A stretch of DNA of 64,000 bases, taken from the NCBI GenBank assembly GCA_938007935.1, contig CALLMD010000006.1, positions 1 through 64,000 of the forward strand. The letters run 5' to 3'. Source of the DNA: an uncultured Hellea sp. GTDB lineage: Bacteria > Pseudomonadota > Alphaproteobacteria > Caulobacterales > Maricaulaceae. Below, piece after piece: positions 1 through 10,846 of the stretch. Every line of letters begins with the position of its first letter. Positions within the stretch are counted from its first letter, which is position 1. The notes beneath the pieces were generated by a model. It searched no databases and was not told where the DNA came from. It saw only the letters and a list, made by a program, of their open reading frames with translations. Position numbers and translations under genes: made by a program.

Positions 1-1
1 T

Positions 2-67
2 ACCGCCCAGAACCTTCGGAAAATGGCCAAACTCTACATCAATGGCCGCAAAATGAGCACCGCGTAG
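2..67 (+). pseudogene. C-terminal end of an IS1182-like transposase, cut by the window edge
   Basis: Frame 2 reads TAQNLRKMAKLYINGRKMSTA*; TAQNLRK(M/L)AKL resembles IS1182-family transposase C-termini. Confidence 0.55.
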
Positions 68-214
68 GAAACGGGAACGCTCGGCCAAAATCCTGGGGCG
101 ACATAAACAAAGTTCCGCAGGGAGTTTTTCAACACTATCCCTCCTAAGCTGAAATACTGAGCGGCTTATTTTGGGTGTTTATTGCCGCTGAACAATACCC
201 TCAAGCACCCCACC

Positions 215-760
215 CTACCCCGGAAACATGCGCCTCAACACCCCATCTTTATTGATGAATTGATGTTTGAGCGCCGCGCCGATGTGAAGGGCGATGAGGG
301 CTATGGTGAGTTTTCCAATATTGTGATGTAGCATTTTAAATGTGTCTGCGAGGGCTTCACTGCGCGCGATGCCGGGCATATCAGGCCAAGGGAGTGTATC
401 AAAAATGCGGGTGGGAATTGCAATGGGCGAGGCCGAGACCATGGCCCAGCCCAAAAGCGGCATGCCAATCATAATAACGTAAAACGCAATATGCGTGAAT
501 TTTGCGGCAGCGATTTCCCACGGCTTCATCCCATCTGGGAGCGCGGGCGGTTTATGGGTGAGCCGCCAGATCAACCGCAAAATAGAGAGCAGCAACACCA
601 AAATTCCAAAGGATTTATGAAGTTGATAGAGCGCGAAACGATTAGGCGTATCGGGATTGGTCATTAGGATACCAAAGACAATCAACCCTATAATCATGAG
701 CGCGATGAGCCAATGCAGACCCATCGCGACTTTTGAATAGCGCGTCTTACTCGCGGCCAT
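215..760 (-). CDS. cytochrome b561 family protein
   Basis: Four-TM protein with conserved His (GLHWLIALMII, LYQLHKSFG, HHNIGKLTIALIALHIGAALKHQFI). Confidence 0.88.
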   Translation of the reverse strand: MAASKTRYSKVAMGLHWLIALMIIGLIVFGILMTNPDTPNRFALYQLHKSFGILVLLLSILRLIWRLTHKPPALPDGMKPWEIAAAKFTHIAFYVIMIGMPLLGWAMVSASPIAIPTRIFDTLPWPDMPGIARSEALADTFKMLHHNIGKLTIALIALHIGAALKHQFINKDGVLRRMFPG

Positions 761-762
761 AA

Positions 763-1503
763 TTAGCCCGCTTTTTGGAACTCGACTTCAATCATAATAT
801 CGATGTCATCTGCCATAGGGCCATATTTATCGACGCCAAAATCAGAGCGCTTCAAATTACCCGTCGCCGAAATACCAAACATATCCACGCCTGAGCGGAA
901 ATGTTTGCCTATTTTATTCAGCTTTACATTAAGGGTCACAGGCTTTGTTGTACCTTTAATGGTGAGGTCCCCTGTCACGCGGCCAGTGCCGGTAACAATT
1001 TGCTCCATATTGGTGCTATTGAATGTGATTGTCGGATGGTTATCCGCGTCAAAGAAATCAGCGCTGACGAGATGTTTATCAAAGGCCTCAACGCCGCTAT
1101 CGATGGAGCTGACAGGGATTGTGACTTTCAGCGTTGAGTTTTCCGGATTGGCGCTATCAAGATTAAGGGATGCGTCCATCTTGCCCCAGCGTAATATCGG
1201 CTTTGAATAGCCTTGGTGGCTATAGGTAAAGGCGACATAGGCATGGCCCTGTTCCGAATTATAGACACCCGACGGAGCCTCCCCAATATCAACACCTGGC
1301 CGCGTCATTTTCTTCGCGCCCTGCATGGTGGCTTTTGCTGTCTTGCCCACGGTCTCGGTAACGGTTTCAGTGGCGTTTTGAGCCGTTTTCTGGACGGTTT
1401 CTGTTGTTTTGGCGGCCGCTTTTTCGGCGGCATTTTCCGCTTGAGCGCATCCCCATAAAAGGCTTGCGGCAAGTATTGAGGTTGTTAGATGTGATAATTT
1501 CAT
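763..1503 (-). CDS. YceI family periplasmic lipid-binding-like protein with an Ala/Thr-rich N-terminal extension
   Basis: YceI motifs (HAYVAFTYSHQGYSKPILRW, HPTITFNSTNM, GDLTIKGTTKPVTLNV); lipobox-like LLWGC. Confidence 0.88.
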   Translation of the reverse strand: MKLSHLTTSILAASLLWGCAQAENAAEKAAAKTTETVQKTAQNATETVTETVGKTAKATMQGAKKMTRPGVDIGEAPSGVYNSEQGHAYVAFTYSHQGYSKPILRWGKMDASLNLDSANPENSTLKVTIPVSSIDSGVEAFDKHLVSADFFDADNHPTITFNSTNMEQIVTGTGRVTGDLTIKGTTKPVTLNVKLNKIGKHFRSGVDMFGISATGNLKRSDFGVDKYGPMADDIDIMIEVEFQKAG

Positions 1504-1526
1504 AGGTCTCTCCTGATCGTCTATAA

Positions 1527-2866
1527 CTAGATAGGCTTAAAACTTGCGAGTTTCGTCTCGAACATAGACCAATCATCAGCCTCGTCAATTGGCTTCCACA
1601 AAGCGCCAATCTCTTCGTAAATCAAACTTGCGGATGTTTCGACATCGGGCGGCGGCCCCGCAGGCTCATAGGCTCCCAGAGCGGTGAGCCAATCTGCGAA
1701 TTCCTCGCCCGTATAAAAGTCGGCATTGGCTGATTTTTTCGCGCGCATTAATTGCCCCGCCCCGCCCTGCCAATCATGCCAGAATTGCGGCCAAGAACAT
1801 TGGCTATTTTCCAAATATCGAAAGGTTTGCAGCACAAAATCTATGTCCGCATCCGTCTCTTTCGGCTCAATAGATAGACGCCTGAAAATATGTTTACGAA
1901 GCGCCTTGCGGTATGCGGGGGCGTAGCTTTCCAAAGCCGGTATCAATGTCTCATCATCACAAATCAAAGACAGGCTTTGGGCGAGCTGCCCTAAATTCCA
2001 ATACATAATTTCTGGCTGCTTTGCGAAAGCATAGAGCTTGTTATAATCAAAATAAGCCGCCGTGTGATCAGACCTCAGTGTGGGGAGAAAACGATAGGGC
2101 CCATAATCAAAGCTCTCCCCAGTGATATTCATATTATCCGTATTCATAACGCCGTGAACAAAGCCCGCCGCCATCCAAGACGCCACCATATCGGCAGAGG
2201 CCGCCGCGCAGCCTTCAAGCAGGCCTGCCGCGCCCTCAGCCTCTGGATAAAAATGGCGCAGACAATAATCGACGAGGCTTTCAAGATTATCTGTGGCCTG
2301 AAAAAATGCCTGACGCTGAAATGTGCCAAAGCGGATATGGGAATGGGAGAGGCGCGTCAGCACAGCAGAACGCGTGGGCGAAGGTTCGTCATTGCGCTGC
2401 AAAGCCTCGCCCGTTTCAATTAAGCAAAAACTCTGGGATGTGTTAACGCCAAGCGACGCGAGATAGCGCGTGGCCAGCACTTCACGAACGCCGCCCAGTA
2501 GCGTCAACCGTCCGTCCCCGCGCCGTGAATACGGCGTCTGCCCTGAGCCTTTTGTGCCAAGGTCCATCAAACGGTTTTTATCATCGCGTAATTGAGCGAA
2601 GAGAAAACCGCGCCCATCGCCAATATCGGGATTATAATTTTGAAATTGATGCCCGTGATAGCGCAGCGCTAAAGGCTCTTTCAGATTATCCTGCAAAGGT
2701 ACAAAACGGCCAAGATGCTTGACCCACGCGGCATCTTCAAATGAAAGGCCAAGGCTCTGCGCTGCAAGATCGTCCTTATAGCGCAGAATGGTTTTTGGAA
2801 AATCTGCGGCTTTGACAGGATCGTAAAAATCCTCACCCAGCTCGTAGATCGCAGCCTGAGGGGAAT
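1527..2866 (-). CDS. selO: protein adenylyltransferase SelO (YdiU/UPF0061); ORF track starts at the internal Met at 2696
   Basis: RYHGHQFQNYNPDIGDGRGFLFAQL, GTKGSGQTPYSRRGDGRLTLLGGVREVL. In-frame upstream translation YSPQAAIYELGEDFYDPVKAADFPKTILRYKDDLAAQSLGL matches a SelO N-terminus; exact start unclear. Confidence 0.85.
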
Positions 2867-2869
2867 AAA

Positions 2870-3505
2870 TTATATCCCCATCTCCGCGCCAAAATGACTA
2901 TGGATATTTGTATAAAAGGTTTCGCTTCGCCGCGCCGCGAGCCAAGCTGTCAATTTGGGATAAGGTGATAAGTCTAAGCGCGCAGTCTTTTCAGGTTCTA
3001 ACGCCGCAACCAATGCAATATCGGCTAAGGTCATTTTATCGCCGCAGAGAAAATTATGTGCCGATAAACGGTCTTCAATGATGGGTAAGTTATTCTCTAA
3101 AAACCCAAGCCCCGTTGTCACAGACGCTTTATCAACATCCGCGCCAAGCATGGGCGCGACGAAACGATTAAATTGCACACGTGCTACGGCGCTGCGAATA
3201 TGGTGATTTACAAAATCCGTCCATTGGTCAATTTCGCCCTGCGCCTGAATATCATCGGGATAAAATTCTGAGCCTGACTTGCGCGCCATATAACGCATTA
3301 TCGACGCGCTTTCCGCCATCGTATAATCGCCGTCCTGCATGGCGGGAACTTTCCCATAAGGATTTATCACAAGATATTCAGGCGAGCGCTGCTGCCCAGC
3401 TTGCAAATCAACAACCTCTTTCTCGTAATCAAGGCCCATAGCTTCAGCCGCGAAAACGGGACTGAGTGATGGGAAAGATATCGGGTGGTAATAAAGTTTA
3501 ATCAT
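2870..3505 (-). CDS. glutathione S-transferase family protein
   Basis: MIKLYYHPISFPSLSPVFAAEAMGLDYEKEVVDLQAGQQRSPEYLVINPYGKVPAMQDG; start chosen at the Met beginning the GST fold. Confidence 0.85.
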   Translation of the reverse strand: MIKLYYHPISFPSLSPVFAAEAMGLDYEKEVVDLQAGQQRSPEYLVINPYGKVPAMQDGDYTMAESASIMRYMARKSGSEFYPDDIQAQGEIDQWTDFVNHHIRSAVARVQFNRFVAPMLGADVDKASVTTGLGFLENNLPIIEDRLSAHNFLCGDKMTLADIALVAALEPEKTARLDLSPYPKLTAWLAARRSETFYTNIHSHFGAEMGI

Positions 3506-3509
3506 CGGT

Positions 3510-4484
3510 CTAAGACTCCATATGTTTACGCAGGAAATCTGCGGCATCGAGCGGTATTTTACGCCCTTTGGGGAAGGCTTTAGCAAAGTTTAAAAAACCA
3601 TGTGGCAGCATCTTCTCATGTTCATATACCACAGGCACGCCGTGGGCTTTCATATTATCTGCGTATAGCTTGCCTTCATCTCTTAAGGGGTCGAGTCCGC
3701 AGGTCAGGACATAGGCTGGCGGTAAGTCCTTCAGGTCTTTCTCAAAGAGTGGCGATAGGCGGGTCTCTTGGGGATCTGAATCGGCCACATAATGTTCATC
3801 AATAAATTTGAGCGCCATCAGCCCGAGTTGCAACCAATCCTGTGGCCCGGGCTTGGGCGGTTTAAAGTCAACTAATTGCATAAGCGGATAAAACAGAATT
3901 TGCGCTTTAAGATCATTACGATATTTTTGCGCCAAGTATGCCGTCATATTTCCGCCAGCGCTATCACCGCCAAGTGAGAGGTTGTTACGGTCAATCCCGT
4001 ATTCGTCTTGCCCGTAGCCCTCTAAAGCCCAGTTTAAAACATATTCACAATCATCAGGCCCAGCCGGATAAGCATATTGCGGCGCGAGGCGGTAATCGAC
4101 GGAGAGAACCCGAAACCCCGTACCCGAAGCGACGCGCCGCGTAATCCCGTCATGGGAATCTATCGAGCCCGTCACAAAGCCTCCGCCGTGCAGGTAGATG
4201 AAACACGGACCCGGTTCTTCGCTCGCATTATAGGGAATGTAAAGGCGCACCGGAATAGGGTCTTCATCATGCTCGATATTGAAGTCCAATATCTGTTTCA
4301 TCTCTGGCCCAGGAATATCAAACTGATTAGTCATGCGCCGAATATTATTGTGTATGTCAGCAATTTGATTGGGCTCAAATCTGAGTTTTTCAAGCTGCGC
4401 CTTCATTTTTGCTGTCACTTCATCAGCAAATTCTTTCGGGTTTTTCTTTGGTTTTCTATGCGGCTTTAGGATTGAATTTTTCAT
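3510..4484 (-). CDS. alpha/beta hydrolase, HSL-like (HGGG / GDSAGG)
   Basis: YLHGGGFVTGS and LGGDSAGGNM motifs; Met at 4484 taken as likely start. Confidence 0.87.
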   Translation of the reverse strand: MKNSILKPHRKPKKNPKEFADEVTAKMKAQLEKLRFEPNQIADIHNNIRRMTNQFDIPGPEMKQILDFNIEHDEDPIPVRLYIPYNASEEPGPCFIYLHGGGFVTGSIDSHDGITRRVASGTGFRVLSVDYRLAPQYAYPAGPDDCEYVLNWALEGYGQDEYGIDRNNLSLGGDSAGGNMTAYLAQKYRNDLKAQILFYPLMQLVDFKPPKPGPQDWLQLGLMALKFIDEHYVADSDPQETRLSPLFEKDLKDLPPAYVLTCGLDPLRDEGKLYADNMKAHGVPVVYEHEKMLPHGFLNFAKAFPKGRKIPLDAADFLRKHMES

Positions 4485-4636
4485 ACATGTCCAAATTTTA
4501 CAGGCGTAGTTCCTGTATTTATGTGGGGGCAAATGAGTGCTGCGTCAACCGCCTGTTAGGCATATCATGGTTAAGCCATATTAGCACTGTCTTCACCCAA
4601 TTTTCAGACTTTTTTGATATTCAGCTCGCATAATAA

Positions 4637-5884
4637 ATGGTGGATATAATGGAATTTACAGCAAGAGATCGCTTAAAACTTTTAGGCGGCGCGTCGGCTT
4701 TTTTACTCTCTGCTTGCGGCGGTGGTAGCGACAATAGTTCGAGCACCTCTGGTATAGGGGCAGGACCATCAACACCTGTAACGCCGACCACCCCCACGAC
4801 TACGACACCGCCCCCGACGTCTCCGCCGCCAAGCGGCGATGTGAGCATTGTCGATGGTCTTCTTCGCGATACATTTACGAATAACTTCAAAATGGGCACG
4901 GCGATGACGGATAATCGCGTCAGAGCTAACGATTTATCCGCTGAAATCGCACTGGCTCAATTTAATAGCATCACACCGGAATATGAGCTCAAGCCCGATC
5001 AAATCGCGCCAACAGAAGGCGTCTTTAATTTTGTAGAAGCTGACCGCATCGTGGACTGGGCCCTTGCCAATAATATGGAAGTCAGAGGCCACGCACTCGT
5101 CTGGCATGAAGCGACGCCTGATTATTTCTTACAAGGCTCACCCGCGCAAATTCGAGCGCGGTTGGAGAACTACGTCACAACGGTGGTTGATCACTTTAGA
5201 GGCCGGATTACGATTTGGGATGTTGCCAATGAAGTGACCTCTGTGGATCTTTATAATGGTACAAACGGCGTGGGTCCTGACCGCGATACAGCTTGGTTTC
5301 AGGCCGTTGGAAATGCCGATTATATTGATTGGGCGTTTTTAGCCGCTCGCGCAGCTGATCCTAATGCACAATTATTCCTCAGCGATTATGAAACTGAAAA
5401 CCCAATGAAACGCGGCTGGCTTATTGACATTGTTCGCCGTCTTCGCGCGCGCGGCGTACCAATCGACGGTGTTGGTCATCAATTTCATCTACAGCTCAAT
5501 ACAGATCCCGACCAAGCTTTGGCTGCTATTGACGCTGTGACCAATGAATTTGCGGGGCTGATAAATCATGTGACAGAATTAGATGTGAGTTTTTACACGG
5601 ATCCCGGATCATGTTGGGAAAGCGAGACTAATTGTCAGCCAGATGTTGGCAATCCTGCGCCTGCTGACATGTTGGCCTCTCAAGCCACATTGCTCAGAAC
5701 ATTATTTAACGGGCTAATGCTCAGATCAAGCGTAGAAACAGTTTCATTCTGGGGCGTCAGAGACGGCGATAGCTGGCTCAATGAAAGCCCGACAGTGCGC
5801 TCAAACCACCCGCTACTTTTCGATAGAGACGGTAATCCTAAACCTGCCCTATTAGCTATAACCGACCCCAATTACGTTATCTAA
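4637..5884 (+). CDS. GH10 endo-1,4-beta-xylanase, predicted lipoprotein with Thr/Pro-rich linker
   Basis: Lipobox LSAC; ITPEYELKPDQ, GHALVWHEATPDYF, IWDVANEV, FLSDYETEN, ITELDVS-like HVTELDVSFY. Confidence 0.9.
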   Translation: MVDIMEFTARDRLKLLGGASAFLLSACGGGSDNSSSTSGIGAGPSTPVTPTTPTTTTPPPTSPPPSGDVSIVDGLLRDTFTNNFKMGTAMTDNRVRANDLSAEIALAQFNSITPEYELKPDQIAPTEGVFNFVEADRIVDWALANNMEVRGHALVWHEATPDYFLQGSPAQIRARLENYVTTVVDHFRGRITIWDVANEVTSVDLYNGTNGVGPDRDTAWFQAVGNADYIDWAFLAARAADPNAQLFLSDYETENPMKRGWLIDIVRRLRARGVPIDGVGHQFHLQLNTDPDQALAAIDAVTNEFAGLINHVTELDVSFYTDPGSCWESETNCQPDVGNPAPADMLASQATLLRTLFNGLMLRSSVETVSFWGVRDGDSWLNESPTVRSNHPLLFDRDGNPKPALLAITDPNYVI

Positions 5885-6492
5885 ACATCCGCTGTATATG
5901 GCGGCGCGGGGTCATATTGCATGCCGCGCTGAACAAGGCGCGCAAAGGCGGGGCTAAACATTTGCCCCGTGAGCCATAGCGCCATATCTATACCCGCAGA
6001 CACGCCCGCCGATGTCACGACATTACCATCGCGCACATAACGAAGTTTGGAGACTAGCTTTCCCTCAAGGCCGAGCGATGTAAACTCTTCAAACGCGCCC
6101 CAATATGTGGAAATGCGTTTCCCCTTGGTCAGGTCGGCCTTTGCCAAAATAAAAGAACCCGTGCAAACTGAGGTTACCCACTCACAGCTTGGCGCAATTG
6201 ATTGCACCCAATTGATAACGGCCTCATTTTCTAATTGTGCCCGAGCGCCCTGCCCGCCCGGCAGTAATATAACATCCAATTTCGATATTTCTGTCATGGC
6301 TGCATGGGCTCCAACGCGCATACCCTTTTTACCCGTTATATCTTGTCCGTCCTCAGAGATTAGAATAACCTGCACTTCATCAGCTTTGCTTTGATAATTC
6401 AAAACCTCATTAATCATCGTAAAAACTTCATAGGGCCCAACGAAGTCTAGTTCCTCGGCGTCATTGAAGATAAAAATACCTATGGTTTTCAT
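5881..6492 (-). CDS. DJ-1/PfpI family protein (GATase-like)
   Basis: IFIFNDAEELDFVGPYEVF, VILLPGGQGAR, WVTSVCTGSFILAKA nucleophile elbow. Confidence 0.87.
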   Translation of the reverse strand: MKTIGIFIFNDAEELDFVGPYEVFTMINEVLNYQSKADEVQVILISEDGQDITGKKGMRVGAHAAMTEISKLDVILLPGGQGARAQLENEAVINWVQSIAPSCEWVTSVCTGSFILAKADLTKGKRISTYWGAFEEFTSLGLEGKLVSKLRYVRDGNVVTSAGVSAGIDMALWLTGQMFSPAFARLVQRGMQYDPAPPYTADV

Positions 6493-7020
6493 GGGCTATA
6501 GCCCCCATTTTTAAGGAACCGAATTTCCTCTTCTGTGCTGATGCGCCCAAGAAATTCATTGCGATGCGGAAACCTCCCAAATCGCTCAATCAATTTGCGG
6601 TGTTCTTTGGCGTGATGCAGCGTATTCTCATCATTAAGACGGCTATCGACTAAGCGAACGCACTCATTCTGATCTTCTAAATTTTCAGCATGCATATAGG
6701 GCATATATATAAATGCGCGTTGGTCTTGATTCGTTTTTAAATCCCAGCCTTTCCCAACCGCGCGCTTGGCGCTCGCTAAGGCTTTGGAGTCCCAAGCAAA
6801 AGCCGCGGGAGTGCCGCGATACATATTACGCGGAAATTGATCCAAGGCGATAATAAGGGCAAGGTGATGCTCAGGCGCATCTTCCCAATCAACCCCGTCA
6901 ACCGCTAAGGTCACAGCCGTGTCTTCAAAGTTTTGTCTGATCTGCGCATCAAAGGCGTCGGACTTCATATACCATTTTTTCGACCCTGCCTCGTCGAACC
7001 AAAACTTAAGGATATCGCTG
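6489..7020 (-). CDS. DUF924 family protein; start upstream of the ORF-track Met
   Basis: HHLALIIALDQFPRNMYRGTPAAFA; upstream in-frame SPSDILKFWFDEAGSKKWYMKSDAFD extends the family N-terminus. Confidence 0.82.
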
Positions 7021-7027
7021 GGTGATT

Positions 7028-8815
7028 TTATAACCGCACCTCGCCAGAGCAGATACGATCATATGTCGCCGCATCTATTTTTTCATAGGCGCCGCTAGTC
7101 GGGTCTGCATAGTAGAGCGGCTCTGAAATATTAGCGGGGTCAAATCCAGCTTTCACGAGATTTGTTTTTTTGAATTTGAAAGTACTCGTCGTTTCCGCCT
7201 CTTGCGATAAACGCAAAAATACTGGCCTTGCATAATGGGGTAAGCTCGCCTCAACATGCGCTTTCAATGCCGTCATATCAGGCTGCCCTTCTGCAATCAC
7301 TGCGGCCATGCCCGCGCGCCCATCATAACCGGGTACGCGCACACCATAAACATTAGCCTGTGTCACGCCTTTAAACTTTGAGAGCGCAGCAGCCACTTCG
7401 CCTGTAGCAACATTCTCGGCCTTCCAGCGATAAGTATCGCCAACACGGTCCATAAAGTAGAAATAGCCAAGCTTATCCCGCTTAAGCAAATCACCCGTTC
7501 TAAAATATGCATCACCTTTTTTGAAAACGTCTCGCAGAATTTTCTTTTGGGTCGCCTCTTTCGTTTGATAACCTTCAAATCGAAAACGTGCATCATCATT
7601 GCGAATTTCGGCGATAAGCTCACCAGTTTCATCGTGATCTGCCATGATACAAAACCCGTCCGAGCCACGTGGGTTCGTATTCGTATCAACATCATACCGA
7701 ATAATTTCGAGATTGAATTTAAATTTCAAATAATTTGGAACGCGCCCAACAGCACCTACCGGACCATCCAGATTTATCAGGCTCGCATTCCCCTCAGTCG
7801 CACCATAAAACTCAATAACATGTGGAATATTAAACCGTCCCACAAACCCTTCCCAAACATCAGGACGAAGGCCATTCCCAATCATCCAGCGAATTTTATG
7901 CTCACGCTCTAGGGCATGAGGCGGGGTCGAGAGTAAAAAGCGGCATAGCTCTCCAACATAGGTAAACATCGTCGCTTTATATTTGACGGCATCATCCCAA
8001 AATTTTGTCGCCGAGAATTTAGGCAACACAATCACCGCGCCGCCATTTGATATGACCGCGCCCATGCCGACAAGCCCGCCCGTCGCATGATACATTGGCA
8101 AGACCATCAACATCCGATCTTTGGGCGTTGCTTTAGCGCCGGCACCCATGCCGCGCATGTAATTTTGTGCGCGCACATGTGTAACTTTCGCAGCCTTTGG
8201 CAAACCTGTGGTGCCAGAGGTAAACATCTTCATGCATTGATCGCCCGCTTTAATACCTTTGCGCAGTGATTTGGCAGGACGGTTTGGAACTTGATCTAAG
8301 ATTGCGGCATCAAAACTTTCATAGCCGTCCACCTCACCAAATGCAGCAAAAACAGCAAGATCAAGTTTTATGTCAACCTTAGCGGCTTCAAATTGCGGCG
8401 CCATTTCATGGTCAACAATCAGCACTTTAGCCTCAGATATATTTATACAATGCGCGAGCGCAGGCCCCGTAAGTTGGTAATTTAAAAGAGCTGGAATAAC
8501 GCCAACTTTCGTTAGCCCTAGCCATAAGGGGACATATTGTGCGCGGTTACGCACAAAAACGGCAACTGTATCCCCAGCGCCGCAGCCCTGAGCTTGAATC
8601 CATGAGGCCACTTTATTGGCATAGACTTCCATATCATCATAAGTTAGCTCTACATCGCCTTCGATGAAGGCAAGGTTAGGACCAAATGCATCAATGCGCT
8701 TTTCAAGCTCATCCGCAATGAGGCGATCACTTTCCGCGTCAACATCTTTGACAGCCCGCAACATGCGGAGCAGTCCCGAGACAAATTTAAATTCGCGTTT
8801 GATAGCCGTTAGCAT
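7028..8815 (-). CDS. long-chain acyl-CoA synthetase (AMP-binding, FATP/FadD6-like)
   Basis: MFTSGTTGLPKAAKVTH, EFYGATEGN, FRTGDLLKRD. Confidence 0.9.
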   Translation of the reverse strand: MLTAIKREFKFVSGLLRMLRAVKDVDAESDRLIADELEKRIDAFGPNLAFIEGDVELTYDDMEVYANKVASWIQAQGCGAGDTVAVFVRNRAQYVPLWLGLTKVGVIPALLNYQLTGPALAHCINISEAKVLIVDHEMAPQFEAAKVDIKLDLAVFAAFGEVDGYESFDAAILDQVPNRPAKSLRKGIKAGDQCMKMFTSGTTGLPKAAKVTHVRAQNYMRGMGAGAKATPKDRMLMVLPMYHATGGLVGMGAVISNGGAVIVLPKFSATKFWDDAVKYKATMFTYVGELCRFLLSTPPHALEREHKIRWMIGNGLRPDVWEGFVGRFNIPHVIEFYGATEGNASLINLDGPVGAVGRVPNYLKFKFNLEIIRYDVDTNTNPRGSDGFCIMADHDETGELIAEIRNDDARFRFEGYQTKEATQKKILRDVFKKGDAYFRTGDLLKRDKLGYFYFMDRVGDTYRWKAENVATGEVAAALSKFKGVTQANVYGVRVPGYDGRAGMAAVIAEGQPDMTALKAHVEASLPHYARPVFLRLSQEAETTSTFKFKKTNLVKAGFDPANISEPLYYADPTSGAYEKIDAATYDRICSGEVRL

Positions 8816-8880
8816 GAATAGAGTCCCAGTTTTTGAACGAACATACTGCCCTACCCTGCGGGGTCAATAAGGCGTCAAAG

Positions 8881-8909
8881 AAAAACCCCGCCGTGGGAGC
8901 AGCGGGGTT
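8881..8909 (-). terminator. rho-independent terminator downstream of the 9124-10686 gene
   Basis: Minus strand AACCCCGC-TGCTCCCACG-GCGGGGTT followed by TTTCTTTG; 8-bp stem plus T tract. Confidence 0.8.
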
Positions 8910-9123
8910 ATAGGTTTGACTAACAATAATACGGCAAAGGATGAACCGTAACGTGGAATACGTACATTTTTGTAAAAACAAAAGATGTACTCTGCATTCG
9001 AATTAAGTGTTGCAACCCCCATGCCAAGAATATGATGCTCTTTTTAGGCGAAAAGACTTATTTCTGTCCCGTCTCGAACGAAAATCAGGCCTGACAGATC
9101 AAAACTGTTCCAAATTGAAACGT

Positions 9124-10686
9124 TTAACGTGTTGGGTAACCCAAAGAACTTCCGGAACTCCCGTTTGTGAGGCAGGTTCCATCAGTTTGCGGTGTTGTTC
9201 CGCTCGGACATGGCGCTGTTTGCGGCGCTGAATACCCTGGTACAGAGTATGTGGGCGGCGTATATGTCGGGCTGGAAGGTACATAGCTGGGACGCGTAAC
9301 TTGCGACGCTGCTGAGGCCTGCCGAAACCCTTCTATATAATTAGGCGGAATAAAGACGGGCAGCTCTTGACCAGAGCGATCCAAAACCAAGACGGTCAAA
9401 CCCTCAAACCGCGCGGCATCTAATCGCGCCTGTGGAATATGTAGGCTGAGCTTCTCTTCCCGCGCACATTGCGAGGCGAGTTGACGGCCACCGCGGCCAA
9501 AAAACGAGGCCATAGGCGACAAAGCCATAATACGCTTCCCGCCTAATCGGGGGGAATTACGAGATTTGATTTCCCGAGAAGATCTAACTTCATTTCTAAT
9601 TCTCGCGCGATTAGGGCGATCAGCACGCGGGCTAGAGCGCCGCGGCGTCGACTGACGTTCAGTTGTTTGTCGGCCAGTTGTTTGTCTTGGTGTGGCCCGT
9701 TGTCTTGGTGTGGCCTGAGGCAGAGCAGCCCGCGTGGGAGCTGGCGCTTGTGGGGCTGGAGCTTGCGGTGCAGCTTCTGTCCGAATACGGGGCTGAGATG
9801 TTGCCCTTTGAGGCCGCCTAGGCTCTGCGTTTTCAAGGCGGCGATTCATACGAGACCCTACGCGCGGTGACATCCCGACATTACGTGCATTTTGACCACG
9901 TCGGCGCGCCCGATCTCCATCTGTTCGGCGGCCCAGCGCTAGGCCGCGCTGTCTTTCCGGTATACGTCTGCGAGTCTCTTCATTTCTTGCGAGGTCATTA
10001 CTGCCCTGATTATCGGCCCTTGTCCTATCCTCATTATCGCGTTGCCGATCCGATCTGCGGCCCCCAAAAATGCGGCGGCCTAAACGATCACCTGCATAAT
10101 ACCCCCCAGAATAAGCATAGGGTGAATAGCCGCCATAGCCCCGCCGGCCAAAACTGTTAAAGCCGCTATAGTGACGATACGGTCTAAATAGATTTAAGTG
10201 AAAAGACGGCGCGTAATAATCTTCGTGATAATAAACCACATCGCGAATTTCTTCAGAGCATTCCAAAACATTTGCCTCGCGGCGAGTCACAGGCGCATAT
10301 TCACCTGACAGGTATACAGCCTCTTCATAGCCCCGGTTATCATAGGGATCAGCAGAGCCGGAATTATAATAAAATGAGAGATCAAGCATCGCCCCGCCGT
10401 GAACCGTTTGACCATTAATACTCACAGCCTGTCCCACAGAACGTAGCTGCGCAGTTCCTGCCAATTCACGGTCATCTTCAAAAGGGTCAAAGCTTGGAGC
10501 AATAAATTCGCGCTGACCCGTTTGCGGATTATAAGACATCTTCACATCGCTTGCGATTTGGCGCGGCGAAAGCTCAGGAAGCGCCGCGCTAAATGCAGGC
10601 GCAGCCAAAGCCGTTGTTAAAAGAAGCGCCGCGCTAAAAAGGCTGGCCCGAATGGAGGATATTTTTTTCATAATCCTCAATATCAT
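9124..10686 (-). CDS. exported Arg/Pro/Ala/Tyr-rich low-complexity protein of unknown function
   Basis: Signal peptide (ASLFSAALLLTTALAAPAFSA), repetitive RQTTGRQTTERQ-type segment, C-terminal CPSGTTPQTDGTC. Confidence 0.7.
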   Translation of the reverse strand: MILRIMKKISSIRASLFSAALLLTTALAAPAFSAALPELSPRQIASDVKMSYNPQTGQREFIAPSFDPFEDDRELAGTAQLRSVGQAVSINGQTVHGGAMLDLSFYYNSGSADPYDNRGYEEAVYLSGEYAPVTRREANVLECSEEIRDVVYYHEDYYAPSFHLNLFRPYRHYSGFNSFGRRGYGGYSPYAYSGGYYAGDRLGRRIFGGRRSDRQRDNEDRTRADNQGSNDLARNEETRRRIPERQRGLALGRRTDGDRARRRGQNARNVGMSPRVGSRMNRRLENAEPRRPQRATSQPRIRTEAAPQAPAPQAPAPTRAALPQATPRQRATPRQTTGRQTTERQSTPRRSSPRADRPNRARIRNEVRSSREIKSRNSPRLGGKRIMALSPMASFFGRGGRQLASQCAREEKLSLHIPQARLDAARFEGLTVLVLDRSGQELPVFIPPNYIEGFRQASAASQVTRPSYVPSSPTYTPPTYSVPGYSAPQTAPCPSGTTPQTDGTCLTNGSSGSSLGYPTR

Positions 10687-10846
10687 AGCAAAACTGAGAC
10701 CATACTGAAAGCGGCGTTAACACTAGGTTCATCTTTGTAATGACGCAGCAAGGTTTGACGCGTTAGCGGCTTTTAAGATTAGCGAGCCTCACTCTCAAAG
10801 CAGTGCAAAGCTTGACTCTTACTTCAATCCATGATTTCATGGAATA

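Noticed and set aside
803-1458. Plus-strand ORFs overlapping yceI (803-1210, 901-1137, 1213-1458)
   Set aside because: Antisense shadow ORFs of a well-supported gene; no recognisable domains. The same reasoning was applied to other antisense ORFs across the window.
9661-9720. Short direct repeats (gttgtttgtc..., ttgtcttggtgtggcc) considered as a CRISPR
   Set aside because: No regular spacers or cas genes; they encode the RQTT(G/E) amino-acid repeat of a CDS. No CRISPR array was seen in the window.
9543-10160. Several ORFs in both directions across the repetitive 9124-10686 gene
   Set aside because: Low-complexity coding sequence produces long alternative frames; only the 520-aa frame has a signal peptide and a terminator.
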